From assembly GCA_001897525.1 (NCBI GenBank), contig MKTB01000004.1, positions 120,010-184,009 of the forward strand: a DNA stretch of 64,000 bases. Direction: 5' to 3'. The notes beneath the pieces are model-generated. The model had not been told where the DNA came from, made no database searches, and saw only the letters and a program-made list of their open reading frames with translations. This DNA is from Bacteroidetes bacterium 43-16 (lineage in GTDB: Bacteria > Bacteroidota > Bacteroidia > Chitinophagales > Chitinophagaceae). Shown here piece after piece: positions 1-9,435 of the stretch (position 1 is its first letter; each line of letters begins with the position of its first letter). A program made the translations under genes and the position numbers.

Positions 1-671
1 TGCTTCACATCATCTGTGGTGCTCAGCTGCAGGGCAGTGATCTCTTTTTCCGCTTTTTCGATCTTTACCGTAGATTTTGCTACCGCCTGGGCCGGCGTTT
101 CAATAAAGCTGGAAAGGCAGTAAATAGAAGTAACGATGATGGCAAGAGAAATAAACTTAGGCATCAATCCTTTCTTGAAGGAGTGCAGGAACCAAAGAGA
201 AATAATAAAGGCCACCAGCATACCTACGAGCGGCGCTAGGAATATAAAGCTGATAATTTTAATGATGGTAGGGCCGTCAATAGCACCCAGTCCTACAGCA
301 GCGTCGGTAGAGAGTAAAGCATGCGCAATGGCCGCTCCCCCAAAACCACCGATCAGCGTATGCGAGGAGCTGGAGGGAATACCAAACCACCAGGTGATGA
401 GGTTCCAGCTGATGGCAGCGATAAGCCCGGCAAGGATTACGGCTAGCGTAATAAATTCGGACTTCACCGTCTTGGCGATCGTGTTGGCCACACCGTGATC
501 AAAAATGAAATAAGCCGCAAAGTTGAAAAAGGCTGCCCAGAGTACCGCCTGGAAAGGCGTAAGTACTTTAGTAGACACAACCGTTGCAATAGCATTCGCG
601 GCGTCATGGAAACCATTAATATAATCAAATATTAAGGCTAATACGATGATTGTGATTAATAATGATAACAT
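1..671 (-). CDS. pit: PiT-family inorganic phosphate transporter (C-terminus cut by window edge)
   Basis: Low-affinity inorganic phosphate permease of the inner membrane. Translating the minus strand from the ATG at 671 gives MLSLLITIIVLALIFDYING, followed by the PiT signature GFHDAANAIATVVSTKVL near residues 20-38, then a second conserved segment with WWFGIPSSSSHTLIGG around residue 105. Several hydrophobic segments are visible. About 223 residues are present. Full family members are longer, and the reading frame is still open at base 1, so the C-terminal half lies outside the window. It follows the DUF47 gene by 62 bases on the same strand. That is the usual pairing, in which the DUF47 protein modulates the permease. 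I am confident in the family. Substrate is inferred from the family. Confidence 0.93.
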   Translation of the reverse strand, partial: MLSLLITIIVLALIFDYINGFHDAANAIATVVSTKVLTPFQAVLWAAFFNFAAYFIFDHGVANTIAKTVKSEFITLAVILAGLIAAISWNLITWWFGIPSSSSHTLIGGFGGAAIAHALLSTDAAVGLGAIDGPTIIKIISFIFLAPLVGMLVAFIISLWFLHSFKKGLMPKFISLAIIVTSIYCLSSFIETPAQAVAKSTVKIEKAEKEITALQLSTTDDVK

Positions 672-733
672 AGAATATTATTGAAATAAATTAAAAAGAC
701 TGTTTCCTTTTTCTAAAAGATTTCAGAATCAGG

Positions 734-1381
734 TTACGCGTACTTAACAATTATTGACTCAATAATATTGGTAGCATCTTCACACTTATCGGTAATGATC
801 TCCAGATCTTCGTAAACATCTTTCAGCTTGATGATCTCTACCGCATCCAGGTTATTGGAGAACAGGGAAGTGATGCCAATGTCAAACAGGTCATCTGCTT
901 TATTTTCCAGGCTATTCACTTTCACACAAGCTTCTGTGATCGCCCTGATGTTTTTCATATCTCTTAAATGACCTACCGCATCTGCCAGATGAGCTACAGA
1001 TTCCTGTACGATCATCGACATATCTTTCATATAACTATTGGTCTCCGTTACATTATAAGTAACTATTTTCTTACCACCTGCATACATATAGTCTGCAACA
1101 TCGTCCAGTGCAGTAGCCAGGTAGTGAATATCTTCACGATCAAACGGGGTAATGAAGTTCTGACCTAATTCCAGGAATACTTTGTGCGTAAGGCTGTCGT
1201 TCTTGTGTTCCCAGTCTTTCAACTTGTCCAAAGCAGCCATTCTCACATCATAGTTAGGCTCATGCATTGCTTTCACGAAAGCCTCAGACATATCAATCAG
1301 GTTTTTACAGATCTGCTCGAAAAGGCTGAAGAAGATTTTGTCTTTTGGCAGAAATGCTTTTAAAAAGGAATTAAGTCCCAT
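734..1381 (-). CDS. DUF47 / PhoU-like phosphate transport regulator
   Basis: Cytosolic all-helical protein of the DUF47 family (PhoU-like), about 215 residues, typically encoded next to PiT permeases and thought to regulate them. The protein begins MGLNSFLKAFLPKDKIFF, followed by helices rich in acidic and basic residues and the HYLATALDDVADYMYAGGKKI segment typical of the family. An upstream in-frame start at 1450 would add 23 residues, but a good promoter box (TACCTTTG at 1408-1415) lies between the two starts, so the ATG at 1381 is preferred. It is first in a two-gene operon with the phosphate permease downstream. Confidence 0.9.
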   Translation of the reverse strand: MGLNSFLKAFLPKDKIFFSLFEQICKNLIDMSEAFVKAMHEPNYDVRMAALDKLKDWEHKNDSLTHKVFLELGQNFITPFDREDIHYLATALDDVADYMYAGGKKIVTYNVTETNSYMKDMSMIVQESVAHLADAVGHLRDMKNIRAITEACVKVNSLENKADDLFDIGITSLFSNNLDAVEIIKLKDVYEDLEIITDKCEDATNIIESIIVKYA

Positions 1382-1407
1382 TATGTTTGATTTTATAAAT
1401 GATGCCG

Positions 1408-1415
1408 CAAAGGTA
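1408..1415 (-). promoter_or_regulatory. Bacteroidota -7 box for the DUF47-pit operon
   Basis: TACCTTTG on the minus strand matches the Bacteroidota consensus TAnnTTTG and ends 26 bases before the ATG at 1381. It decides the start choice of the DUF47 gene. No clear -33 element was identified. Confidence 0.6.
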
Positions 1416-1513
1416 TTCAGATAGAGCTTAGCTTGTAAATGGTAACACAAACTTAATAATTAATTAATATAGCGCCAGGATCCACAAATTACAAAAATCA
1501 ATACATTAAAAAA

Positions 1514-1544
1514 GGCAAATACTGAACAGTTTACAGTATTTGCC
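1514..1544 (-). terminator. Intrinsic terminator after the gamma carbonic anhydrase gene
   Basis: Perfect 11-bp inverted repeat (GGCAAATACTG / CAGTATTTGCC) with a 9-base loop. Read on the minus strand it is followed by a run of T residues, as in a rho-independent terminator. It lies between the carbonic anhydrase gene and the DUF47 gene, so those are separate transcripts. Confidence 0.75.
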
Positions 1545-1570
1545 CACATATATATGCCTTGATTCTAATC

Positions 1571-2083
1571 TTATTTAAACCAACTGCTGTACATTAAATA
1601 GTTATTGGCAATGCGGTTGATCTCCCCTTCTGTGAGTTCCTGGCTGATGTCTTTTACCTTTTTTGCAGGCACTCCGGCAAAAATACAACCCGCAGGCACC
1701 TGCGTACCTTCCAGCACTACAGCCCCTGCAGCAATGATCGTATTACTACCTATATGCACATTGTCCATTACGATGGCACCCATGCCGATCAATACATTAT
1801 CTTCCACCGTACAGCCATGCACGATAGCATTATGCCCCACAGAAACATTATTGCCCAAGACAGTTTTTGTTTTCTCATAAGTACAATGGATGCAGGCACC
1901 ATCCTGTATGTTCACCCTGTTCCCTATCGTAATACTGTTCACATCACCACGAAGTACTGCATTAAACCAGATACTACATTCTTCACCCATGACTACATCT
2001 CCTACAATAGTCGCATTGGGCGCTACAAAAACACTTTCAGGGATACTGGGCATGATACCTTTCACGGGCAATATTACCGGCAT
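1571..2083 (-). CDS. Gamma carbonic anhydrase family protein (YrdA-like)
   Basis: Cytosolic left-handed beta-helix trimer protein of the gamma carbonic anhydrase family, 170 residues, the normal length. The hexapeptide repeats are visible throughout (VFVAPNATIVGDVVMG, SITIGNRVNIQDGACIHC, NVLIGMGAIV). The three likely metal-binding histidines are in IHC and in VGHNAIVHGC. The start ATG at 2083 gives MPVILPVKG. It sits 37 bases downstream of thyA on the same strand and probably shares its transcript. Whether it really hydrates CO2 cannot be told from sequence, because many YrdA-type members have no demonstrated activity. Confidence 0.9.
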   Translation of the reverse strand: MPVILPVKGIMPSIPESVFVAPNATIVGDVVMGEECSIWFNAVLRGDVNSITIGNRVNIQDGACIHCTYEKTKTVLGNNVSVGHNAIVHGCTVEDNVLIGMGAIVMDNVHIGSNTIIAAGAVVLEGTQVPAGCIFAGVPAKKVKDISQELTEGEINRIANNYLMYSSWFK

Positions 2084-2120
2084 AAATTAATTTTTAATAT
2101 TTATTAAGCTAATGCTTTAA

Positions 2121-2915
2121 CTATACGGCCACTAATCCTTTTATATGCGGATGCGCCTCATAGTTTTCTAAAGTAAAATCTTCAAACTTAAAATCAAGCA
2201 GGTCTTTCACCTCAGGGTTGATCTTCATCACCGGCAAAGCAAAAGGCGTTCTGCTCAATTGCAATTTAGCCTGCTCTACGTGATTGCTGTATAAATGTAC
2301 ATCCCCGAATGTATGGATAAAAGTTCCTGCCTCCAGGCCGCAAACCTGCGCCATCATCATGGTCAGTAAAGCATAGGAAGCAATATTAAAAGGCACGCCC
2401 AGGAATACATCGGCACTACGCTGATACAGCTGGCAGCTTAATTTTCCATTCGCTACATAAAACTGGAATAAGGCATGGCAAGGGCTCAGGGCCATCTGCG
2501 GCAGTTCTGCCACGTTCCAGGCATTCACAATGATACGCCTGCTGTCCGGGTTGGTTTTGATCTGGTGGATTGCATCTTTGATCTGGTCATAGACCTTCCC
2601 GTCTGCCCCTTCCCAGCTTCTCCATTGCTTGCCATACACAGGGCCCAGGTTGCCCTGCTCATCCGCCCATTCATCCCATATGCGCACGCCATGCTCATTT
2701 AAATACGCGATATTGGTATCTCCTTTCAGGAACCAGAGCAATTCATAAATGATGGACTTAAGGTGTAATTTCTTCGTCGTCACCAAAGGAAAGCCATCAC
2801 TCAGGTCGAAGCGCATCTGGTGACCAAAAACGCTGATCGTACCCGTTCCGGTCCGGTCTTCTTTTTGAACACCTGTATCTAATATATGTTGCAGCAGTTG
2901 CAAATATTGTTGCAT
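2121..2915 (-). CDS. thyA: Thymidylate synthase
   Basis: Converts dUMP to dTMP using methylene-tetrahydrofolate in the cytosol. The length of 264 residues equals that of the E. coli enzyme. The catalytic cysteine is C146 in [13 protein letters not shown]. The dUMP-binding arginine pair lies in DSRRIIV, and the [19 protein letters not shown] motif is intact. The C-terminus reads [10 protein letters not shown], close to the usual ending, which closes the active site. A TAACTTTG promoter box lies 23 bases upstream of the ATG. The gene heads an apparent operon with the gamma carbonic anhydrase. Confidence 0.98.
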   Translation of the reverse strand: MQQYLQLLQHILDTGVQKEDRTGTGTISVFGHQMRFDLSDGFPLVTTKKLHLKSIIYELLWFLKGDTNIAYLNEHGVRIWDEWADEQGNLGPVYGKQWRSWEGADGKVYDQIKDAIHQIKTNPDSRRIIVNAWNVAELPQMALSPCHALFQFYVANGKLSCQLYQRSADVFLGVPFNIASYALLTMMMAQVCGLEAGTFIHTFGDVHLYSNHVEQAKLQLSRTPFALPVMKINPEVKDLLDFKFEDFTLENYEAHPHIKGLVAV

Positions 2916-2938
2916 GTCGTTTTACTTTTATATCCGCA

Positions 2939-2946
2939 CAAAGTTA
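2939..2946 (-). promoter_or_regulatory. Bacteroidota -7 box for thyA
   Basis: TAACTTTG on the minus strand fits TAnnTTTG and lies 23 bases upstream of the thyA start. Confidence 0.55.
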
Positions 2947-3089
2947 GGTAAAATTCAAGCTTAAGCCTATTTGCTGAAATCACCTATGTGGAAAAATACA
3001 GTCGGGCTGTAACACCTGTAAAGGTCCTTTTTAACAAAATCTTCTTTAATGTTTCCATTTCCCTTAAGCAGATCAAGTATTGAAAAACG

Positions 3090-3097
3090 TACCTTTG
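3090..3097 (+). promoter_or_regulatory. Bacteroidota -7 box for the small exported protein
   Basis: TACCTTTG followed by GCGCGG, a strong match to TAnnTTTG. It lies 46 bases upstream of the proposed CTG start at 3144 and supports transcription of that small gene. Confidence 0.6.
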
Positions 3098-3143
3098 CGC
3101 GGTATTTTTCAAAAAACACCTTCCTAACCAAAATTACAAGGTC

Positions 3144-3476
3144 CTGAAAAACTTCTTGCTCATATTACTTTCCTTATTCTTTTTTACCGGCATCAATGTT
3201 GCCGGTGCGGAATTCGGAGGGCAGGATTCTTGCTTCCCCGAGTATTTCTTTGAGAAAGACGAGCTTACTGAAGTGTTTTCTGATGACATGCTCATCAGCA
3301 GGCAATCCTACCTGGAAAAAGACCAAAAGAACATTTTCCCGGGTGATATCGACCCTGCACTCGAACTGAAAGCTATTTACAAAAACAGGGACCCTTTTAC
3401 TTACCCTTATCCCGTCTCGGTCTTCCGGAAACAGGCAATATGCTACGGCCTGCTGTTTCTGCAACAATTGTTTTGA
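3144..3476 (+). CDS. Small exported protein of unknown function, non-ATG start
   Basis: I do not recognise this protein. The reading frame has no ATG near its start. The best start is CTG at 3144, which gives M-KNFLLILLSLFFFTG, a convincing Sec signal peptide with a positive residue, a hydrophobic core and a small-residue cleavage region near VAGA-EF. A TTG at 3156 would start inside the hydrophobic core. The mature part is about 85 residues, acidic in the middle, with two cysteines and a hydrophobic C-terminal tail. A good promoter box precedes it and a hairpin terminator follows, which together suggest a monocistronic gene. It could still be a spurious frame, because there are no homology data here. 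Confidence 0.5.
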   Translation: MKNFLLILLSLFFFTGINVAGAEFGGQDSCFPEYFFEKDELTEVFSDDMLISRQSYLEKDQKNIFPGDIDPALELKAIYKNRDPFTYPYPVSVFRKQAICYGLLFLQQLF

Positions 3477-3551
3477 TCTTAGATCCATTTAATCCAAACC
3501 TTACCGGATCAGGCTTTCAGCCTTGATCCTTCCCTCTTTTTAACTTAGTCT

Positions 3552-3581
3552 CAGGCACGATTTATATACATCGTGTGCCTG
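3552..3581 (+). terminator. Hairpin terminator between the small exported protein and the efflux operon
   Basis: CAGGCACGAT and ATCGTGTGCCTG pair as a 10-bp stem with a small bulge and an AT-rich loop, followed by TTTATTATTT. This is a plausible intrinsic terminator. Confidence 0.6.
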
Positions 3582-3600
3582 TTTATTATTTGGAAAATTT

Positions 3601-4701
3601 ATGATCAGGATGAATAAAAGCACCATTTTGATAGCATGTGCGTTTACGGCAGTGCTGGCTTCTTGTAAGCAACAAAACGAACAAGCTAAAGATAGCGACA
3701 TCAAAACCTTACCCGTCTATACCATAGCGGCCCGTGATACGGTAGTAGATATCCCTTATGTGGCCGATATACAGGCCAACAGGAATGTGGAAGTACATAG
3801 CCGTACAGAAGGCTTGCTGGATAAGATCTATATTAAAGAAGGACAACAGGTCCATAAAGGACAATTGCTGTTTAAGATCAATGACAGTGAATTGCAGATT
3901 GAACTGAGCAAAGCCCGCGCGGCCTATAACAGTGCCCAGGCAGATGCCAAAGTAGCCCAGGTAGAAGCCGAGCGTGTGCAGACCCTGGTAGATAAAAAAG
4001 TGATCACCAAAACGGAACTGGACCTGGCACGCGCCAAGTATAATGCTGCCCTGGCCAAAGCCGAGGTGGCCCTTTCTGAAAAAAATGCCGTCACTAAACG
4101 TATCTCCTACACCTCCGTGCACGCTCCCTTTACAGGAGTAGTAGACCGCATTCCCCTGAAAGAAGGTAGCCTGGTAGCCCCGAATTCTTTACTGACCACG
4201 CTTTCTGACATCCATACCATATATGCCTATTTCAATATTTCTGAAAATGAATACCTGCACCTTGCAGTTAACGATTCACATGACTATGATCTTAACGCGA
4301 TCAAACTGGTATTGCCCAATGGCAACGTTTACCCTTTCTCCGGAAAATTAAGCAGTGCAGAAAGTGAAATAGATGAGAATACCGGGAACATCGCCTATAA
4401 AGTGCAGTTTGAGAATCCGCAGGGTATCCTGCGCCATGGTGCTTCAGGCAAGATCCTGGTCACACGCGCTTTTCCCAGAGCCATCATGGTGCCGCAAAAG
4501 GCTGTCTTCGAGATCCAGGACAAGAATTACGTATTCCTGCTGAATGCAGAAAACGTGGTGAAAATGACCGGAGTGGAAGTCAGTCAGCGTATCGCCGACA
4601 ACTACCTGGTCTTATCCGGACTTAAGGAAAACGACAGGATCGTCCTGGAAGGCATACAGTCTTTACGGGACGGGCAGCAGATCCAGCCCAAAAAACCTTA
4701 A
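3601..4701 (+). CDS. RND efflux periplasmic adaptor (membrane fusion protein), lipoprotein
   Basis: Periplasmic adaptor linking the RND pump to the outer membrane channel. The N-terminus has a lipoprotein signal with lipobox LASC followed by KQQ. The biotinyl-lipoyl half-motifs flank a coiled-coil hairpin (roughly residues 95-160, rich in A, K and E), followed by the beta-barrel segment (VHAPFTGVVDRIPLKEGSLV). At 366 residues it is typical of the AcrA/MexA class. A second ATG at 3610 gives a tidier signal peptide (MNKSTILIACAF) and may be the real start. First of three genes of a complete tripartite operon, 78 bases before the pump gene. The substrate cannot be inferred. Confidence 0.93.
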   Translation: MIRMNKSTILIACAFTAVLASCKQQNEQAKDSDIKTLPVYTIAARDTVVDIPYVADIQANRNVEVHSRTEGLLDKIYIKEGQQVHKGQLLFKINDSELQIELSKARAAYNSAQADAKVAQVEAERVQTLVDKKVITKTELDLARAKYNAALAKAEVALSEKNAVTKRISYTSVHAPFTGVVDRIPLKEGSLVAPNSLLTTLSDIHTIYAYFNISENEYLHLAVNDSHDYDLNAIKLVLPNGNVYPFSGKLSSAESEIDENTGNIAYKVQFENPQGILRHGASGKILVTRAFPRAIMVPQKAVFEIQDKNYVFLLNAENVVKMTGVEVSQRIADNYLVLSGLKENDRIVLEGIQSLRDGQQIQPKKP

Positions 4702-4779
4702 TCCCCCAATACTTTTTTGCTTTTGGAAAAACTAATAGCTCCCTATTAGTCCTGTTTGATTTAGAAAAAGAATTTAGAA

Positions 4780-7700
4780 ATGGTAGAAACATTTATCAGA
4801 AGGCCGGTCTTATCACTGGTCATCTCTATTATCATTACGCTTTTAGGTATCCTGGCCCTGGTAGGCCTGCCGATCACCCAATTCCCGGACATTGTTCCAC
4901 CCTCTGTATCTGTAACGGCCCGATATACCGGTGCCAATGCCGAAGTCTCTGTAGATGCGGTTGCCGTTCCCCTGGAAAAAGCCATTAACGGGGTGCCGGG
5001 CATGACCTATATGACCACGGTTACCGGGAATGACGGGGTCACCCTGATCACCGTATACTTTGAAGTAGGCACCGATCCCGACATGGCAGCGGTAAACGTA
5101 CAAAACAGGGTAACTACCGTGCTGGATGAATTGCCCGAAGAGGTCATCAAAGCCGGGGTCACCACAGAGAAAGAGGTGAACAGTATGCTCATGTACCTCA
5201 ACATCACCAGTACAGATCCAGGGCAGGATGAAAGCTTTATTTACAACTTTACCGATATCAATGTATTAAAAGAACTGAAACGGATAGATGGTGTAGGCCG
5301 GGCCGAGATCATGGGTCAGAAAGACTATGCCATGCGCGTCTGGCTAAAACCGGATAAACTGCTGGCCTATAAAGTATCCACAGATGAAGTGATCGCTGCA
5401 TTAAGGAACCAGAATGTATCTGCAGCACCGGGAAAAACAGGGGAAAGCTCCGGGAAAACCATCAGCGAACTGCAATATGTATTGCGCTATACCGGTAAGT
5501 TTTCTGAACCCGTTCAATATGAAAACATCGCCATCAGGTCCAACAGCGATGGTACTATATTAAAATTAAAAGATATTGCCGATGTAGAATTCGGCGCAAT
5601 GAGCTACAGCATGGCCTCCAAGAGTGATGGCAGCCCTTCTGCCTCCATCATGATCAAGCAAAGGCCCGGCTCTAATGCCAGCGATGTGATCAAAAATATC
5701 AAGGCAAAAATGGAGGAACTGAAAACGACCAATTTCCCGCCGGGAATGGAAGTGAGCTATGCCTATGATGTATCCCGTTTCCTGGATGCCTCCATCTCTG
5801 CCGTGCTTATGACCCTGCTGGAAGCCTTCCTGCTGGTGGGTATCGTGGTGTTTATCTTCCTGCAGGACTGGCGCTCTACCTTAATTCCCATGCTGGCCGT
5901 TCCGGTAGCCCTGGTAGGCACACTGGCCTGTATGCTGATGCTGGGCTTTTCCATTAACCTCTTAACCCTATTTGCCCTGGTACTGGCCATCGGTATCGTG
6001 GTGGACAATGCCATCGTAGTCGTGGAAGCCGTACACGTAAAAATGGTCGAAGAGCACCTCGCTCCGCTCGAAGCCACCATTGCGGCCATGAAGGAGATCA
6101 CGGGCGCTATTATCGCCATTACCCTCGTCATGTCGGCCGTATTTGTACCCGTTGCCTTCTTAAGCGGTCCCGTAGGCGTTTTCTACCGCCAGTTTTCTCT
6201 AACCCTTGCCTGCGCGATCGTCATTTCAGGGATCAATGCCCTCACCCTGACCCCGGCCTTATGTGCCCTGATGCTGAAACATTCCGGACCCGCCAAAAGT
6301 AATAACTGGCTGCAACGTTTCTTTAATGGCTTCAATAAAAAGTTTGATGCAACCAATAATAAATACCAGCGCCTGCTGAAACGTACTGCCGGCAAGCGCG
6401 GACTCACGATGCTGCTTCTGCTGGTCTTCTTTGTCCTCACCTGGGGTGCCGGTGCTATATTGCCCGGAGGATTTATTCCTACAGAAGACCAGGGTATGGT
6501 CTATGTGAATGTGACCACACCCAATGCAGCTACAGTAGAGCGTACCGAGAAAGTACTGGATGAGATCAATGCCATTGCAAAAGAAGTGGCCGGTGTAGAA
6601 AGCTTCACCAGCCTGGCCGGTTATAGCTTAACCAACGAGATCGCAGGCTCTTCCTATGGTATGGGCATGATCAACCTGAAGCCCTGGAAAGAACGTAGCC
6701 AAAGTGCAGATGATATTATTGCCGAACTGGTCAAAAGAACGGCAAGCATCACCGATGCCCGGATCGAGATCTTCTCACCGCCCACCGTACCGGGATTCGG
6801 TAATTCCAGCGGCTTTGAATTAAGGTTGCTGAACCGCGGAGACGGTAATACCTTAGCCACCTCCGAGGTGACCAAACAGTTTATGGAAGCTTTGTCCAAT
6901 GATCCGGCAGTGACCAATACCTTCACCAGCTTTGACGCATCCTTCCCCCAGTATATGATCCATATTGATTATGATATGGCCGCGAAAAAGGGCGTTACGG
7001 TAGATAATGCCATGAATACCTTACAGACCCTCATGGGGAGCTATTATGCCACCAACTTTATCCGCTTTAACCAGATGTATAAAGTGATGGTGCAGTCCGG
7101 CCCTGAATACCGGGCAGAGCCGCAGGATATCCTGGAGCAATATGTAAAAAATGACCGCGGAGAGATGGTGCCTTTCGGCTCTTTCGTAAGACTGGAAAGG
7201 GTCTACGGCCCCGAACAGCTAACGCGGTACAATATGTACACTTCTGCGATGATCAATGGGGAGCCTGCTGCAGGCCGCAGCAGCAGTGATGCCATTGCTG
7301 CGGTGAGTAAAGTTGCAGAGGAAAAACTACCTCGTGGTTACAGTATCGACTGGTCCGGCATGACCCGGGAAGAGATCATTTCCGGTAACCAGGCGCTATA
7401 TATTTTCGCCCTGTGTTTACTATTCGTCTATCTTTTGCTGGCCGCACAATATGAAAGCTTCCTGTTACCGCTTTCTGTGCTCCTGAGTTTGCCTGCAGGT
7501 ATTTTCGGGTCTTTCCTGGCGCTGAAACTGGCCGGACTGGATAATAATATCTATGCACAGGTGGCCCTGGTCATGCTCATTGGTCTGTTGGGAAAAAATG
7601 CCATCCTTATTGTGGAGTTTGCGATCCAGCGCCGCAAAGACGGCTTACCGATCTTAAAAGCTGCCATAGAAGGTGCAGGCCAGCGGCTGCGGCCTATTTT

Positions 7701-7920
7701 AATGACCTCCTTCGCCTTTGTGGCCGGGCTTATTCCTTTGTGTATTGCTTCCGGTGCAGGTGCTATGGGCAATCGTTCTATCGGTATTGCCGCTGCCGGC
7801 GGAATGCTGATCGGGACCATATTCGGGATCATTGTTATCCCCGGGCTGTATGTCCTCTTTGCCACAATGTCTGAACGCAAAAAAAGAACCAAAGCCATCG
7901 CCCAGGCCAGGCCAAAATAA
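4780..7920 (+). CDS. RND efflux permease, HAE-1 (AcrB/MexB) family
   Basis: Proton-driven inner-membrane efflux pump of 1046 residues, the usual length. The N-terminus (VETFIRRPVLSLVISIIITLLGILAL) is the first transmembrane helix, then the porter domain, TM2-TM6 (about 330-540), a second periplasmic domain, and TM8-TM12. In the TM4 proton-relay motif the sequence is GIVVDNAIVVVE, with Asn where AcrB has the second Asp of its DD pair. The TM10 lysine is present in GLLGKNAILIVEF. It lies between the adaptor and the outer membrane channel genes, so the operon encodes a whole pump. The substrate is unknown. Confidence 0.96.
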   Translation: MVETFIRRPVLSLVISIIITLLGILALVGLPITQFPDIVPPSVSVTARYTGANAEVSVDAVAVPLEKAINGVPGMTYMTTVTGNDGVTLITVYFEVGTDPDMAAVNVQNRVTTVLDELPEEVIKAGVTTEKEVNSMLMYLNITSTDPGQDESFIYNFTDINVLKELKRIDGVGRAEIMGQKDYAMRVWLKPDKLLAYKVSTDEVIAALRNQNVSAAPGKTGESSGKTISELQYVLRYTGKFSEPVQYENIAIRSNSDGTILKLKDIADVEFGAMSYSMASKSDGSPSASIMIKQRPGSNASDVIKNIKAKMEELKTTNFPPGMEVSYAYDVSRFLDASISAVLMTLLEAFLLVGIVVFIFLQDWRSTLIPMLAVPVALVGTLACMLMLGFSINLLTLFALVLAIGIVVDNAIVVVEAVHVKMVEEHLAPLEATIAAMKEITGAIIAITLVMSAVFVPVAFLSGPVGVFYRQFSLTLACAIVISGINALTLTPALCALMLKHSGPAKSNNWLQRFFNGFNKKFDATNNKYQRLLKRTAGKRGLTMLLLLVFFVLTWGAGAILPGGFIPTEDQGMVYVNVTTPNAATVERTEKVLDEINAIAKEVAGVESFTSLAGYSLTNEIAGSSYGMGMINLKPWKERSQSADDIIAELVKRTASITDARIEIFSPPTVPGFGNSSGFELRLLNRGDGNTLATSEVTKQFMEALSNDPAVTNTFTSFDASFPQYMIHIDYDMAAKKGVTVDNAMNTLQTLMGSYYATNFIRFNQMYKVMVQSGPEYRAEPQDILEQYVKNDRGEMVPFGSFVRLERVYGPEQLTRYNMYTSAMINGEPAAGRSSSDAIAAVSKVAEEKLPRGYSIDWSGMTREEIISGNQALYIFALCLLFVYLLLAAQYESFLLPLSVLLSLPAGIFGSFLALKLAGLDNNIYAQVALVMLIGLLGKNAILIVEFAIQRRKDGLPILKAAIEGAGQRLRPILMTSFAFVAGLIPLCIASGAGAMGNRSIGIAAAGGMLIGTIFGIIVIPGLYVLFATMSERKKRTKAIAQARPK

Positions 7921-7938
7921 ATTAAATCCAGAAAACAT

Positions 7939-9390
7939 ATGTCTAGTACACAAAAATATATCTATATACTTTTTACGGGGCTGAGCCTGACACTCGGTGC
8001 CTGCAGCATCCCATCCAAAGTCAATAAAAAAGAAATCCCTGCAATACCGGAGCAGTTCAATGCCCTTAAAGCTGCGGACAGTACCAGTATGGCGCAACTT
8101 AAATATGCAGATTTTTTTAAAGATCCACACCTGCTCGCGGTGATCGAAACGGTATTGAAGCATAATTTCGACAAACAGATCGCTGCGGAGCAGTTAAAGA
8201 TCGCCTCGGCCTATTTACTGGCCCGCAAAGGAGCCTTGCTGCCCAGCGTGCAGGCCGGCATCAATGCTTCGGGTACGCGTTATGGCAAGCATACGATAGA
8301 GGGAGTGGGCAATTTCGACACCAACCTTTCCCCCAATATTGATGAAAGCCAGAAGGTAAATACCTCTTTCACCCCCAACTACTGGCTGGGATTGAGTGTG
8401 GGCTGGGAAGTAGACCTTTGGGGCAAACTCAGCAACCTGAAGAGGGCTGCACAGCAGCGCTTCCTCGCAAGCAACCAGGCCAGGGACCTCATGCAGTCCA
8501 GCCTCGTCACCCAGGCGGCTAGCTTGTATTATGAGCTCATCTCCCTGGATAAAATGTCTGCGATCCTTAAAGATAACATCAGCCTGCAGGAGCGCGCACT
8601 GGAGATCGTGCAGATCCAGAAGGAAGTGGGCAGGGCAACAGAGCTGGCCGTGCAGCAATTCAATGCTCAGCTGGCCAATACAGAAGCGGTATGGGTAGAG
8701 ATGCAGCAGCAAACGGCTAATATCGAAAACCAGCTCCTGGCCTTAATGGGCCAATTTGAAGGCCATATTAAACGATCGGCGAAGATAGAACCGGTTCATC
8801 TTCCTTTTAAAACGAGCTATGGGCATCCTGCCCAACTGCTGCACTACCGCCCGGACATTAAAATGGCTTATGCTGAACTGGAAGCCAGCCATGCAGATGC
8901 CAAAGCGGCCAGGGCTGCCTTTTTCCCGACCCTGAGCCTTTCCAGCTATGCAGCCTTTAATGCTTTTAACACCAGTCATCTGTTCAACCCGACTTCTATG
9001 GTGTACCAGTTATTGGGCAATATGGTGGCACCCGTCTTCCAGCAAAATCAATTGAAGAGCCAGTTCAGGGTGGCTAGCGCCCAGCAGGAAATTGCTTTCC
9101 TACAGTACCAGAAAACGGTTGTAGGCGCTTTCCAGGAGGTGAGGACCCTGATGCAGTATATGGAAAACAATGAAAAGGTCCTGGGGCTTAAAATAAAAGA
9201 AGTTACTGCATTGGCCAACAGTGTGGAGATCTCCAATGACCTTTATGTGAGCGGCTATGCCAATTACCTGGAGATCATCAATGCACAAAGGAGCAAGCGT
9301 GCTGCAGACCTGGACCTGGTACAGGCCCGCAGGAACCAGGCCCAGGCCATGATACAGTTGTATAAAGCACTGGGCGGTGGCTGGCAATAA
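7939..9390 (+). CDS. RND efflux outer membrane channel, TolC/OprM family lipoprotein
   Basis: Outer membrane factor of the tripartite pump, 483 residues. The signal peptide ends in lipobox LGAC, so the protein is probably acylated as in OprM and NodT members. Two tandem OEP domains can be followed: the first around residues 70-270 (ALLPSVQAGINASG, LSVGWEVDLWGKL) and the second around 290-480 (YRPDIKMAYAELEASHADAKAA, ISNDLYVSGYANYLEIINAQ). It starts 18 bases after the pump gene, so co-translation is likely. The operon ends here and is followed by hairpin repeats. Confidence 0.94.
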   Translation: MSSTQKYIYILFTGLSLTLGACSIPSKVNKKEIPAIPEQFNALKAADSTSMAQLKYADFFKDPHLLAVIETVLKHNFDKQIAAEQLKIASAYLLARKGALLPSVQAGINASGTRYGKHTIEGVGNFDTNLSPNIDESQKVNTSFTPNYWLGLSVGWEVDLWGKLSNLKRAAQQRFLASNQARDLMQSSLVTQAASLYYELISLDKMSAILKDNISLQERALEIVQIQKEVGRATELAVQQFNAQLANTEAVWVEMQQQTANIENQLLALMGQFEGHIKRSAKIEPVHLPFKTSYGHPAQLLHYRPDIKMAYAELEASHADAKAARAAFFPTLSLSSYAAFNAFNTSHLFNPTSMVYQLLGNMVAPVFQQNQLKSQFRVASAQQEIAFLQYQKTVVGAFQEVRTLMQYMENNEKVLGLKIKEVTALANSVEISNDLYVSGYANYLEIINAQRSKRAADLDLVQARRNQAQAMIQLYKALGGGWQ

Positions 9391-9435
9391 ACAGCCGGTT
9401 TTCCTCTGAATGCCGGAAAAGATAGAAAGGGGCTT

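Noticed and set aside
136..498. Plus-strand 120-residue frame inside the phosphate permease gene
   Set aside because: It is the shadow of a clear minus-strand PiT gene, which carries the family signature.
734..1450. DUF47 gene start at 1450
   Set aside because: A promoter box lies between that codon and the ATG at 1381, and the family N-terminus begins at 1381.
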